Shown here: one piece after another, positions 50,172 through 58,419 of the stretch
Position numbering within the stretch: the first letter of the stretch is position 1
Layout: every line of letters starts with the position of its first letter
From: CAYQQU01 sp964419545
GTDB taxonomy: Bacteria; Bacteroidota; Bacteroidia; Chitinophagales; Saprospiraceae
DNA length: 64,000 nucleotides
Assembly (NCBI GenBank): GCA_964419545.1
Contig: CAYQQU010000021.1
Coordinates: 15,844-79,843, forward strand
Reading direction: 5' to 3'
The notes under the pieces: generated by a model
What the model was told of the DNA's origin: nothing
Seen by the model: only the letters and a program-made list of their open reading frames with translations
Databases searched by the model: none
Position numbers and translations under genes: made by a program

Positions 50172-50768
50172 ATGCTCCGTTTTCGATCCCGGCATACTAC
50201 CCCATTGAGCGACGCCGATCTGCTGGCGCGCTACCGCGAAAGCGGCAGGGCCGTCTGGCTCGGGCAGCTGTACGAGCGCTACCTGGAGCTTACCTACGGT
50301 CTGTGCCTGAAATACCTGCAATCGGAGGCGGATGCTGAGGACGCGGTGATGAACATCTACGAGGAACTGACGGAAAAAGTGCGCAAACACGAGATCGAAA
50401 ACTTTCGCAGCTGGCTGTACGTTCTGGCGAAAAACCACTGCCTGATGAAGCTGCGGCGCGACAACAAAAATTTAACCGTTACTTACGCCCCTCACCTTAT
50501 GCAATCGGTCGATCCGCGGCATCATATTATGGAGATCACCGACAAAGACAACGGCGAATGGCGTGAATTGCAGGATTGCCTCTCCCAACTCAACGACCGG
50601 CAAAAACAATGCATCGAGTTGTTCTATCTGCAGGGCCATTCCTATCAGGAGATCGCCGAATGCTGCGCCCTCGAATTGGGAAAAGTGCGGTCGTTTATTC
50701 AGAACGGGCGGCGAAACCTGCGGCTGTGTATGGAGAAGAAGAAAGGAGAGGGAAAATACAACATTTGA
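50172..50768 (+). CDS. ECF-type RNA polymerase sigma factor
   Basis: A 198-residue sigma-70 family protein of the extracytoplasmic type. Region 2 is seen at residues ~25-90 (LYERYLELTYGLCLKYL, DAEDAVMNIYEEL, FRSWLYVLAKNHCLMKLRR) and region 4 at ~130-190 (LNDRQKQCIELFYLQGHSYQEIAE, then KVRSFIQNGRRNLRL). ATG 50172 is preferred; a TTG at 50148 lies inside the inverted repeat. The next gene, 161 bp downstream on the same strand, encodes a one-helix membrane protein with an anti-sigma-like cytoplasmic head, the usual partner arrangement. A nested hairpin sits between them. Confidence 0.93.
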   Translation: MLRFRSRHTTPLSDADLLARYRESGRAVWLGQLYERYLELTYGLCLKYLQSEADAEDAVMNIYEELTEKVRKHEIENFRSWLYVLAKNHCLMKLRRDNKNLTVTYAPHLMQSVDPRHHIMEITDKDNGEWRELQDCLSQLNDRQKQCIELFYLQGHSYQEIAECCALELGKVRSFIQNGRRNLRLCMEKKKGEGKYNI

Positions 50769-50807
50769 AACCAGCCCGCTTGTCGGGGTTTAGTGAAAAA
50801 CAAATTA

Positions 50808-50892
50808 GAGCATGTTTGGAGCGGGTTCGTCATGAAAATCAACAGGTTCCTAAGCTGTTGATTTGCAATAGAAGCAAGCTCCAAACATGCTC
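50808..50892. repeat. Nested hairpin between sigma factor and membrane partner genes
   Basis: Outer arms GAGCATGTTTGGAGC (50808-50822) and GCTCCAAACATGCTC (50878-50892) are perfect 15 bp inverted repeats. Inside lies a second perfect 10 bp pair, AAATCAACAG (50836-50845) and CTGTTGATTT (50855-50864). No T-run follows. It may regulate the ratio of the two products, or be a small mobile element remnant. Confidence 0.7.
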
Positions 50893-50929
50893 GTAGCTAT
50901 AAAGAACGAATCGCAAAACATTCCGGGAA

Positions 50930-52210
50930 TTGAAACCAAGAGAAACAAATAGCAGCTGGTTGCAGCGCTGGTTAAAAGGAACGACCAACCGGGCGGAGGA
51001 ACGCGAAATGGAGCGCGCCGCTGCGGAGGATCCATTCCTGGCAGAAGCGCTGGAAGGATACCGGCGGTTTCCGGAAAGCGACCACGAGCAGTCTGTCAGC
51101 CGGTTGCGCGCAGCGGTACGTGATCGGGCGGGGCGCCGCCGGGTGCTGCTCAGCTACCTGGGGCGAGCCGCGGCAGTCGCTGCGTTGCTGGCGGCGGCCG
51201 TGGGCGGCGTATGGTGGCTGATCCGCGATACGCCGGCGTCAGGGGTAGCGATGGAACAAACCGAAGCGTCGGATACCCTGCTGGACAGGAGTGCAGAGGC
51301 CGCGCCCCCGCAAGGGTCAGACAATCAAACGGCCGCGTCCCCGCAGCCCCGGCCTTCGTCGCCGAAAAGCACGGAGGAAAAAGCAACGCGGCTCCGGCAA
51401 CCGGTCGGTCCGCCCGCTGAAAAAGAGGAAACGGTCACCACTGTTCCGCCTATTTCCAGGCAGGAGCCTGTAATATTGTCCGAAGAGGCGTCCGCTTTGA
51501 CCAAGCGCAGGCAGGTCGAGCCGCCGGTGAACGCGGCCGAAGCCACGGCCGGGGGCGAGACGGATAACGAAGCCGCAAAAGACGGGTTTTGGACCAGTGG
51601 TAATATAGCGGAACAACTGGAGGACGCCGAATATTCCCAGCCGGCGCTTACCGGTCGCCTCATTAGCGGGCAAGTGCTCTCTTCGGAAGGGGAGCCGCTC
51701 ATCGGCGCCAACGTTCTCGTGCCCGATGCCGATCTAGGTACGGTCACCGATCTGGATGGCCGTTTCCAAGTGCTGGTTCCGGAAGGTCAAGACCAGTTGC
51801 GCGTATCGTATGTCGGTTACGGCAGCCGGCGGGTGCCGCTGGTCGAAGGACAGCAAGAGCTGACGGTACGGTTGGAGGCGCCGGCGGTCGCAATGGACGA
51901 AGTGGTGGTGACCCGCAGTAGCCGGAGCAAAATTTCTTCCCTCGCCGAGCCGCGCGGCGGATTCGAAAAGCTGGAGCGATACATCGCAAAAAAACGCGAA
52001 TACCCGGCGGCGGCCCGTGCGCAGGGCGTCGCCGGCGAGGTGCGGCTGCGCTTTACGCTCGACGAAGCCGGTCGCCCCGATCGCTTTGAAGTGCTGCAAT
52101 CACTGGGTTTCGGTTGTGATGAAGAAGCCATCCGCCTGCTGCGCGAAGGGCCCCGCTGGAAGCCGGGAGGCGGGGAGTGGATCTATTACTCTGTTCCTTT
52201 CGGTGAATAG
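50930..52210 (+). CDS. Anti-sigma-like/CarboxypepD_reg/TonB C-terminal fusion protein
   Basis: A 426-residue single-pass membrane protein. The cytoplasmic head (WLKGTTNRAEEREMERAAAEDPFLAEALEGY) resembles the short zinc-less anti-sigma-like heads found downstream of ECF genes in Bacteroidota. A membrane helix follows at ~residues 83-103 (AAAVAALLAAAVGGVWWLI), then a long Pro/Glu-rich region. Residues ~245-320 are CarboxypepD_reg-like (ISGQVLSSEGEPLIGANVLV, GTVTDLDGRF, SYVGYGSR). The last ~85 residues are a TonB C-terminal domain (YIAKKREYPAAARAQGVAGEV, GFGCDEEAIRLLREGPRWKPG). Starts with TTG 50930; the first ATG (residue 26) would remove half the head. Likely senses envelope state and controls the upstream sigma factor, by inference. 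Confidence 0.85.
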   Translation: MKPRETNSSWLQRWLKGTTNRAEEREMERAAAEDPFLAEALEGYRRFPESDHEQSVSRLRAAVRDRAGRRRVLLSYLGRAAAVAALLAAAVGGVWWLIRDTPASGVAMEQTEASDTLLDRSAEAAPPQGSDNQTAASPQPRPSSPKSTEEKATRLRQPVGPPAEKEETVTTVPPISRQEPVILSEEASALTKRRQVEPPVNAAEATAGGETDNEAAKDGFWTSGNIAEQLEDAEYSQPALTGRLISGQVLSSEGEPLIGANVLVPDADLGTVTDLDGRFQVLVPEGQDQLRVSYVGYGSRRVPLVEGQQELTVRLEAPAVAMDEVVVTRSSRSKISSLAEPRGGFEKLERYIAKKREYPAAARAQGVAGEVRLRFTLDEAGRPDRFEVLQSLGFGCDEEAIRLLREGPRWKPGGGEWIYYSVPFGE

Positions 52211-52242
52211 TTTTCCGCAAAAAGACCAAACCTGAAACGGGT

Positions 52243-53454
52243 TTACTGCAAAGGCGCCTGGGCGGCCCAGTATTTTTCGAAAAAGCGCTCTATGCCGGCC
52301 CCCAGGAAAGGCGCTGATCCGTTGGCCAGCAGCACCATGCCGATCCGCTCTTCGGGGTCGAAGGCGATCTCGGCGCGGTATCCCCGCACGTAGCCGCCGT
52401 GGTAGATCAGGCGGCGACCCCGCCAGTCGAGCACTCGCCAGCCCAGGCCGTACCAGGCTTGTTCCAGCCCGCGCCATCCCCGGAAGTTGCGTTCTGCCGT
52501 TGAAACCGGCACCTGCGGTGCGGTGATCTCTGCGAGTACTTCCGGAGGCAGGATCTCCGGATATTCCCCCATCATCAGTTGCAGCCAGCGGGTCATATCG
52601 CTTACGCTGGCGTTGACGCCGGCGGCGGGGACCACTTCGTAATAGTTGGGATCGAGGAGTACCCGGTGGTAGCCGCCGAGGTGGGGGGCGTACGGCAGGG
52701 CGGCATTATCACTAGACAGCATCGCTTCGAAGGAGGCCGAGGCGTCTTCCATACCCAGGGGGCGGAAGATGCGTTCGTGGAGCAGTTGGTTATAGCTTTT
52801 TGGCGTCGCTGCGTCGATGACGTCGCCGACCAGGCTGTACGCGACGTTCTGGTAGGCATAGCGGCGGCCCACCCGGTCGGCCAGCCGGACCTGATCGAGC
52901 CGGGGCAGGATCTCCGGATAGGAGACGCCCATATTCAGCAAATTGGAATAGGTGTGCCGCGGCAGACCGGTGGTATGGCTGAGTACGTGGCGCAGCGTCA
53001 ATTGCCGGGTGGCCGTCTCCCGGCTCAGGCAAAACCAAGGAAGATAATCGGCTACGCGGTCGTCCCAGTGCAGGCAGCCGTCGGCCTGCAGGATGCCGGT
53101 CAGCACCGGGGCGAAACCCTTCGATAGGGAAGCCAGCCGAAAGACCGTATGGCGATCGACGGGCCGGCCGGTTTCGACATCGCGAACGCCGAAGCCTTCG
53201 GCATAGACCACCCGCCCGTCTTTGACGACGCCAAGGGCCATGCCCGGCACCGGCGCCGCCTCGCGGGCCTGCCGCAAATAGTCTTCGTATTCGATGAGAA
53301 AAGCCTGGAGCGTGGTGTCGGGAAACCAGTCGAGCTCCGGCCAGGTAATCGCCTGTGAAGTGGCGAGAGTGGGCGTTTCTCCGAATTTGCCTACTGCCGA
53401 AAGCAGCAGCGATACTACGATTAGCAAGGGAACAAGTGTGATTCTTTTAATCAT
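52243..53454 (-). CDS. Class C beta-lactamase-family serine hydrolase
   Basis: A 403-residue exported hydrolase. Signal-type N-terminus (MIKRITLVPLLIVVSLLLSAVG). The penicillin-binding fold motifs are visible: SxxK as SLSK in RLASLSKGF, YxN as YQN in YAYQNVAYSLVGDVI, and HGG in YHGGYVRGY. Other family stretches are VPGMALGVVKDGRVVYAEGFG (parts) and LRHVLSHTTGLP. Family members include esterases, D-aminopeptidases and beta-lactamases, so the substrate is open. Converges on the TonB fusion gene with a 32 bp gap. A full dispersed element lies 40 bp upstream of its start. Confidence 0.92.
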   Translation of the reverse strand: MIKRITLVPLLIVVSLLLSAVGKFGETPTLATSQAITWPELDWFPDTTLQAFLIEYEDYLRQAREAAPVPGMALGVVKDGRVVYAEGFGVRDVETGRPVDRHTVFRLASLSKGFAPVLTGILQADGCLHWDDRVADYLPWFCLSRETATRQLTLRHVLSHTTGLPRHTYSNLLNMGVSYPEILPRLDQVRLADRVGRRYAYQNVAYSLVGDVIDAATPKSYNQLLHERIFRPLGMEDASASFEAMLSSDNAALPYAPHLGGYHRVLLDPNYYEVVPAAGVNASVSDMTRWLQLMMGEYPEILPPEVLAEITAPQVPVSTAERNFRGWRGLEQAWYGLGWRVLDWRGRRLIYHGGYVRGYRAEIAFDPEERIGMVLLANGSAPFLGAGIERFFEKYWAAQAPLQ

Positions 53455-53494
53455 TGCGTCAATTTTCCGCAGGTGGCCGGAACGAGATGCGCTT

Positions 53495-53639
53495 AACCCG
53501 GATTGTTCATGGATTCATCTATTCCCGGCCGCTATTCTGCCTCGCTCACGCACCGTAGGGATGCGACTCCGTGTCGCCCTCCTGTGCGAACGCAAGCCTG
53601 TCAACCGTCATGACGAAGAACCCATGAATAACCCGGGTT
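53495..53639. repeat. Dispersed inverted-end element, full copy C (145 bp)
   Basis: Left end AACCCGGATTGTTCATGG (53495 on) and right end CCCATGAATAACCCGGGTT (to 53639) are inverted, 22 bp with three mismatches. The interior shares GCTATTCTGCCTCG, CACCGTA, GTGTCGCCC and CGAACGCAAGCCTGTCAACC with copies A and B but is about 30 bp shorter. This is the only full copy located at a gene's 5' side (the hydrolase at 53454). Confidence 0.8.
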
Positions 53640-54060
53640 TTAAAATGCTGAAATGGCTGATTACCCGTTTTTCAAAGCGCCGATTCGGACGAGGCGCACA
53701 GCGATTAACAGCGTTCCAAACCACGGGGTTGCAAAAATAAAGTTTTTCATCTTTTCGCAAAACGCGCTCCAGCGACAATATCCGGAGGACAAATTGCCGG
53801 GCAAGCGTTACGAAAGATGGATTTGTTTACCGGCCCCGGGAAATCGCGGTTTTCCCAGTATGCCGGCGGTGGTCGGTGAATAGGGGGTGTTGGAAAAAGC
53901 AGAAAAAAATAAAGTCGCTATTGATGGATTTCAATTAGCTTTGCGTCCATCTATAACGTCGCAAAGACCAGGTTGTTTCTAAACATTTAGGGCATTTTTT
54001 TTATTTCCGTTGTTGGGCTTTTCTCACTTCAGTCACCATTATCAAAGAAATAAACCCGCA
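53640..54060. other. Gene-free stretch between repeat copy C and the TonB receptor gene
   Basis: With copy C this forms a 606 bp gene-free region. I see no credible gene: a 76-codon open frame at 53653-53883 has no signal, start context or domain. The -7 element at 53936-53943 belongs to the downstream receptor gene. Confidence 0.5.
53936..53943 (+). promoter_or_regulatory. -7 element for the TonB-dependent receptor gene
   Basis: TAGCTTTG is a perfect TAnnTTTG, 117 bp upstream of ATG 54061, implying a leader of about 110 nt. No -33 TTG lies at the expected distance. Confidence 0.45.
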
Positions 54061-56556
54061 ATGAAGAGATTTCTATTGTTTGCCCTGTTGCTGAGCCTGA
54101 TCAATCCGTCGCTCGCTCAGCGTCCCCAACGCGGTGGCGGTCAGTATCAAAAAGGCCCCACCATCACCGGCAAGATCACCGGCGTCCTGATCGATTCGGT
54201 ATCCAACACGCCCGTTGAGTTCGCTACCGTCGTGCTCAGCCGGAGCGGCGAGGATAAACAGATCGACGGCGCCATTAGTGATGACAAAGGAAACTTCAAG
54301 CTCATCGAGGTAGAGAACGGCGCCTATCAGCTCCGGTTCGATTTTCTGGGATACGAGCCCCGCACGGTCAGCGGCGTGGAATTGACGCTCGAAAAACCGG
54401 ACGTAGACCTGGGAACGGTGTACCTGATCCCGGAGAGCCTGCTGCTGGAAGAAGTGACGGTGACCGGCGAAAGGGCAGTCATCGAAAACAAAATCGATAA
54501 GATCGTCTACAATGCCGAGCGCGACGTCACGACCCAGGGCGGCGACGCTACGGACGTCCTGCAGCGCGTTCCCCTGCTTGCGGTCGATATCGAAGGCAAC
54601 GTATCGCTGCGTGGGTCGAACAACGTTCAGATCCTCATCAACGGCAAGCCTTCCACCATTTTTTCCTCCGGCAGTATAGCTGACGCGTTGAAGACTTTTC
54701 CCGCCGACCAGATCAAATCCGTGGAGGTGATCACTTCGCCCACCGCCAAATACGACGGCGAGGGCACCGCCGGCATCATCAACATCATCACCAAGAAGAA
54801 GAGCATCGAAGGGTTCACCGGCTCGGTCAATACCTCGGTGGGCACCCGTTCCAACCGCGGCAGCCTCAACCTCAATTACGCGCGCGGCCGCTTCGGGCTG
54901 AACGCCGGCGTCTCCGGCTGGTTCAACTGGCCCCGCGAGTCGTACAACGATTTTTTCCGGGAAAGCTACGATACGCTGCGCTCCCTGCCGCCTACGATCC
55001 TCGACCAGCGCACCGACGGGCGGAGCAACTTCTACGGGCCCCGGGCTTCCATCGGCGCTTTTTACGACATCAACGCCTACAACAGCCTCAACTCTTCGTT
55101 TACCTTTCGCGGTTTCGGCCGCAATAACGATGGCGATACGCGGTCGTTCTTCGACAACCCCAACGACGCCAGCGCGCCTCAGGAATACAGTCGCTCCAAT
55201 GACAGCCGCTCGCTGCGCAGCGGCTTCGACTGGACCACCGACTACCGGCGTACTTTCAAGCAGCCCGAACAGGAACTGGCTTTCGCCTTCCAGGTCAGCG
55301 GCGATATCAGCACTTCCCGCAATGAAGTTTTTCAGCAGGGCAACGACCCCATCCTCTTCCAGGACCAGGTCAACGAAAACGACGGCCTCAACCTGGAATA
55401 CACCATTCAGACGGATTACACCCATCCTTTTTCCAAAGCCGTGAAGATGGAAACGGGCGCCAAGGCCGTCATTCGCCGGATCAACAGTGATTTCAGTTTC
55501 CGGGAACGCGCACAAGAGAGTACGGATTACGTCATCGATCCCGATCAGACCGATATCTTTTACTACGATCAGGATGTATACGCCGGCTACCTGTCGTTCA
55601 CCCTGCAACTGGGCGATAAGTACGGGCTGGTGGCGGGAGCGCGCTACGAACACACGACCTTCGGCGGCGATTTCGATCAGTCGGATATGAATTTTACCAA
55701 CGACTACGACAATGTGCTGCCCAGCGTCATCTTCAGCCGTAAGCTCAGCCGTTTTTCCAGCATCAAAGTCAGCTTTTCACAACGCCTGCAGCGCCCCAGC
55801 CTGCGCTTCGTCAACCCCTATGTCGATATCAGCGATCCGCGTGATATCCGTTTCGGCAACCCGGAGATCCTGCCCGAACTTTCCGACCAGTACGAGCTGA
55901 GCTACAATACTTACATCAAAGGCGTCGTGTTGAACGCCGCCGTTTATTTCCGCAATACCACCGACGAAATTTCTTCGATCACCACGGTGAGGGACGACGT
56001 TACCGAGACTACCTACCAGAACATCGGAAAGGAGCGTTCGCTCGGGTTCAACGCCTTCTCTTCGTTTACCTTCCGCGAGTGGCTGACGGTGCGCGGGGGC
56101 TTCGACATCCGCCGCTTCGAAGCGGAAGGCCAGGTCGCCGGCGAGCCCGTTGCGCGCTCGGCTTACGTATGGCGGGCCAACCTCAATGCGACGGTGGCCC
56201 TGGATGGGGGGTACAAGTTCGAAGCGTTCGGCTTTTTCAATTCTCCTCGTCAGAACCTGCAAGGCTCGCGGGGCGCCTATTCGCAATTCAGCCTAGGCTT
56301 CAACAAAGAGATGTTCAACAAACGCGGCAGCCTGGGCCTCAGCGTTATTCAGCCGTTTTCCCGCATTCTGGCTTTCCCCTCGGAGACGACCGGTCCGGAT
56401 TTCTTTCAGGAAAGTGAATTCGGGGTGGTGGTCCGCTCTTTCAACCTGACGTTCAGCTACCGCTTCGGCAAGCTCGACTTCAAACAACCGCGGCAGCGAC
56501 GCAGCGTCATCAATAACGACGACCTGAAGCAGGGGGGCGATAGCGGCGGCTATTAA
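54061..56556 (+). CDS. TonB-dependent receptor-family outer-membrane protein
   Basis: An 831-residue outer-membrane protein. Signal MKRFLLFALLLSLINPSLAQ from ATG 54061. Residues ~35-125 are a CarboxypepD_reg-like domain (ITGKITGVLIDSVSNTPVEFAT in parts, GNFKLIEVENGAYQL). The plug domain follows (~130-240: GDATDVLQRVPLLAVDIEGNVSLRGSNN in parts, VEVITSPTAKYDGEGTAGIINIITKK). The rest is a large beta barrel of the Bacteroidota OMP_b-brl_3 type, ending with YRFGKLDFKQPRQRRS and a short tail. No T9SS tail. Substrate unknown; no SusD-like gene is adjacent, so it is not a standard glycan-uptake pair. Confidence 0.92.
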   Translation: MKRFLLFALLLSLINPSLAQRPQRGGGQYQKGPTITGKITGVLIDSVSNTPVEFATVVLSRSGEDKQIDGAISDDKGNFKLIEVENGAYQLRFDFLGYEPRTVSGVELTLEKPDVDLGTVYLIPESLLLEEVTVTGERAVIENKIDKIVYNAERDVTTQGGDATDVLQRVPLLAVDIEGNVSLRGSNNVQILINGKPSTIFSSGSIADALKTFPADQIKSVEVITSPTAKYDGEGTAGIINIITKKKSIEGFTGSVNTSVGTRSNRGSLNLNYARGRFGLNAGVSGWFNWPRESYNDFFRESYDTLRSLPPTILDQRTDGRSNFYGPRASIGAFYDINAYNSLNSSFTFRGFGRNNDGDTRSFFDNPNDASAPQEYSRSNDSRSLRSGFDWTTDYRRTFKQPEQELAFAFQVSGDISTSRNEVFQQGNDPILFQDQVNENDGLNLEYTIQTDYTHPFSKAVKMETGAKAVIRRINSDFSFRERAQESTDYVIDPDQTDIFYYDQDVYAGYLSFTLQLGDKYGLVAGARYEHTTFGGDFDQSDMNFTNDYDNVLPSVIFSRKLSRFSSIKVSFSQRLQRPSLRFVNPYVDISDPRDIRFGNPEILPELSDQYELSYNTYIKGVVLNAAVYFRNTTDEISSITTVRDDVTETTYQNIGKERSLGFNAFSSFTFREWLTVRGGFDIRRFEAEGQVAGEPVARSAYVWRANLNATVALDGGYKFEAFGFFNSPRQNLQGSRGAYSQFSLGFNKEMFNKRGSLGLSVIQPFSRILAFPSETTGPDFFQESEFGVVVRSFNLTFSYRFGKLDFKQPRQRRSVINNDDLKQGGDSGGY

Positions 56557-56611
56557 ACGCGGTTTCTTTTCCCGGAAAGTGTAAATTGCGGGGGTATTGA
56601 AATAAACCGAT

Positions 56612-57448
56612 ATGATGAATAACGCTTACACGCTGATCACCGGCGCCAGCGCCGGTATCGGGAAAGCTATGGCTATGGAAAGCGCTCACCGCGGCGCTAA
56701 TGTGCTGCTCATAGCGCTCGACGAACCCATTTTGTACGAAGCTGCCCGCCAGATCGAAGAGAACTACGGGGTGGAGGTGGATTGCCTGGGTATTGACCTG
56801 GCTCGCGAAGATGCGCCGGAACGAACGCTGGCGTGGTGCCGCGACCGGGGATACCAGGTAAATACCCTGATCAACAATGCCGGCTTCGGGCATAGCGGGC
56901 TGCTGGAAAACCTGCCGCTCAGCGAGTACTACAAGATGTTGCACCTCAACAACCGGGCGATGGTGGGCATGACCCATCAGTTTCTGCCCATGCTCAAGCA
57001 GCAGCCCAAAGCTTATCTGCTGAATATGAGCAGCATGGAAGCTACCCTGCCGCGGCCCTACAAGGCCGTCTATGCCGGGACTAAAACCTTTGTTTACGGT
57101 TTTACCCTCGCTTTAAGAGAAGAACTGAAAAGCTTCGGGATCAATGTGTCGGTTTTGTGCCCCGGGCCGGCATTGACCCAAAATGCTGGTAATCAGATGC
57201 GCCTCCAGGCCCACGGGAAAAAAGCAAAATTGCTCGTCCTGACGCCCGAGGAGGTAGCGGAAGCCGCGATCGACGGGTTGATGCGCAATCGACAGGTCAT
57301 CGTCCCCGGCATAGCGCCCCGTCTGATCGTGAATATTATGTACTGGTTCCCCACTACCCGGAAAATGAGCATACTCGAGCGCCTCTTCCGCGGCGACCGC
57401 GACCACCGCCTGCCGTCGAATACGCCTTCTCAGCCGGCGTCGAAGTAA
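56612..57448 (+). CDS. Short-chain dehydrogenase/reductase
   Basis: A 278-residue classical SDR. Cofactor loop TGASAGIGKAMA, NNAG motif in LINNAGFGHSG, active-site Ser in NMSSMEA, and the Y-x-x-x-K motif in YAGTKTF. The cofactor is probably NADPH or NADH; the substrate is unknown, although the sequence resembles the DltE/3-oxoacyl-reductase-like group. A hydrophobic stretch near the C-terminus (LIVNIMYWF) hints at membrane association, as in some long-chain ketoacyl reductases. Starts 55 bp after the receptor gene. The 3' end overlaps the convergent SDR gene by 19 bp. Confidence 0.92.
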   Translation: MMNNAYTLITGASAGIGKAMAMESAHRGANVLLIALDEPILYEAARQIEENYGVEVDCLGIDLAREDAPERTLAWCRDRGYQVNTLINNAGFGHSGLLENLPLSEYYKMLHLNNRAMVGMTHQFLPMLKQQPKAYLLNMSSMEATLPRPYKAVYAGTKTFVYGFTLALREELKSFGINVSVLCPGPALTQNAGNQMRLQAHGKKAKLLVLTPEEVAEAAIDGLMRNRQVIVPGIAPRLIVNIMYWFPTTRKMSILERLFRGDRDHRLPSNTPSQPASK

Positions 57449-58296
57449 TTCTCTATCTGACACCATTTTTCGCTGATCTCCCACAGCCGGGCGGCGTCTT
57501 CTGCCCGGTACGATTCCGGCGAGGAAGGTTTGGGCTTGCACTGGTCCCAGTATTTCCCGCTCTCGACCGCTCCTTCCGGGTGCGTAGCCAGGTGGATCGA
57601 AGTGGCCGCGCCTTCGGCCGGGGAGATGCCTCGCCACAGGGAGCGACGCAACTTCCAGGCCAGGCCGTGCAACCAGGTGGTGTGCTTCAGGCCGATATCG
57701 GTGTACACCAGCCCGGGCTGCAAGGCATGGATGGCGATGTGATCGTGCGGTTTGCGGCGCTCGAACTCGTAGGTGAACAATACGTTGGCCAGCTTGGATT
57801 GCGCATAGGAACGCAGGCCGTGGTAGTTTTCCGTCAGGTGGAGGTCGTCGAAGTGCATCTGGGTGTTGAAATGCGAATCCGACGAGACGTTGACGATGCG
57901 CGCATCCGGGGCCTGGCGAAGCGCCGGGTACAGGAGGTGCGTAAGCAAAAAATAGGCCAGATGATTGACGGCGAATACCGTCTCGATGTCGTCCTCCGTG
58001 CGCGTATGCTTGGAAATCCAGGTGCCGGCATTGTTGACCAGCACGTCCACTACCGGGTGCTGCTCCCGGATCGCCTGACTGATCGACCGGATCTGCCGCT
58101 GCGAACTCAGGTCGGCGGTGAAGAGCGACAATTGTTCGTTTCCGGTCGCCGACCGGATATCCGCCAGCGCGGCCCGGCCTTTTTCCGGGTTGCGGCAAAC
58201 CATGATCACCTGAGCGCCTTTTGCAGCCAGCGCCTTGGCCGTTTCAAATCCGATGCCGGCGTTGGCGCCGGTCACTACACATGTTTTTCCGTTCAT
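57430..58296 (-). CDS. Short-chain dehydrogenase, retinol dehydrogenase-like
   Basis: A 288-residue SDR of the WWOX/retinol dehydrogenase-like branch. TGANAGIGFETAKALA at the N-terminus, VLVNNAGTW, NVSSDSH with the catalytic Ser, and YAQSKLANVLFT with Tyr and Lys. Substrate unknown. ATG 58296 gives MNGKTCVVTGANAGIG, the normal start; the frame is open back to 58338. It overlaps the upstream convergent SDR gene by 19 bp at the 3' end. The two SDRs are from different branches, so they are not a recent duplication. Confidence 0.92.
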   Translation of the reverse strand: MNGKTCVVTGANAGIGFETAKALAAKGAQVIMVCRNPEKGRAALADIRSATGNEQLSLFTADLSSQRQIRSISQAIREQHPVVDVLVNNAGTWISKHTRTEDDIETVFAVNHLAYFLLTHLLYPALRQAPDARIVNVSSDSHFNTQMHFDDLHLTENYHGLRSYAQSKLANVLFTYEFERRKPHDHIAIHALQPGLVYTDIGLKHTTWLHGLAWKLRRSLWRGISPAEGAATSIHLATHPEGAVESGKYWDQCKPKPSSPESYRAEDAARLWEISEKWCQIENYFDAG

Positions 58297-58419
58297 TCCG
58301 ATAATTATTTGGAGCGCTAAGTTAATGTGCTGCGACAAAAATCACCTCCGGGAGCTGATGCTTCTCATCCTTCATTGCGGCGCGGTGTTTTTACTTGCAC
58401 GGTATAAACTAACACTCGT

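Noticed and set aside
53653..53883. 76-codon open frame between repeat copy C and the receptor gene
   Set aside because: No signal, domain or start context; it lies in a repeat-flanked non-coding region.
54073..55653. 526-codon open frame on the minus strand
   Set aside because: Antisense to the plug and barrel of the TonB-dependent receptor, whose motifs are unmistakable.
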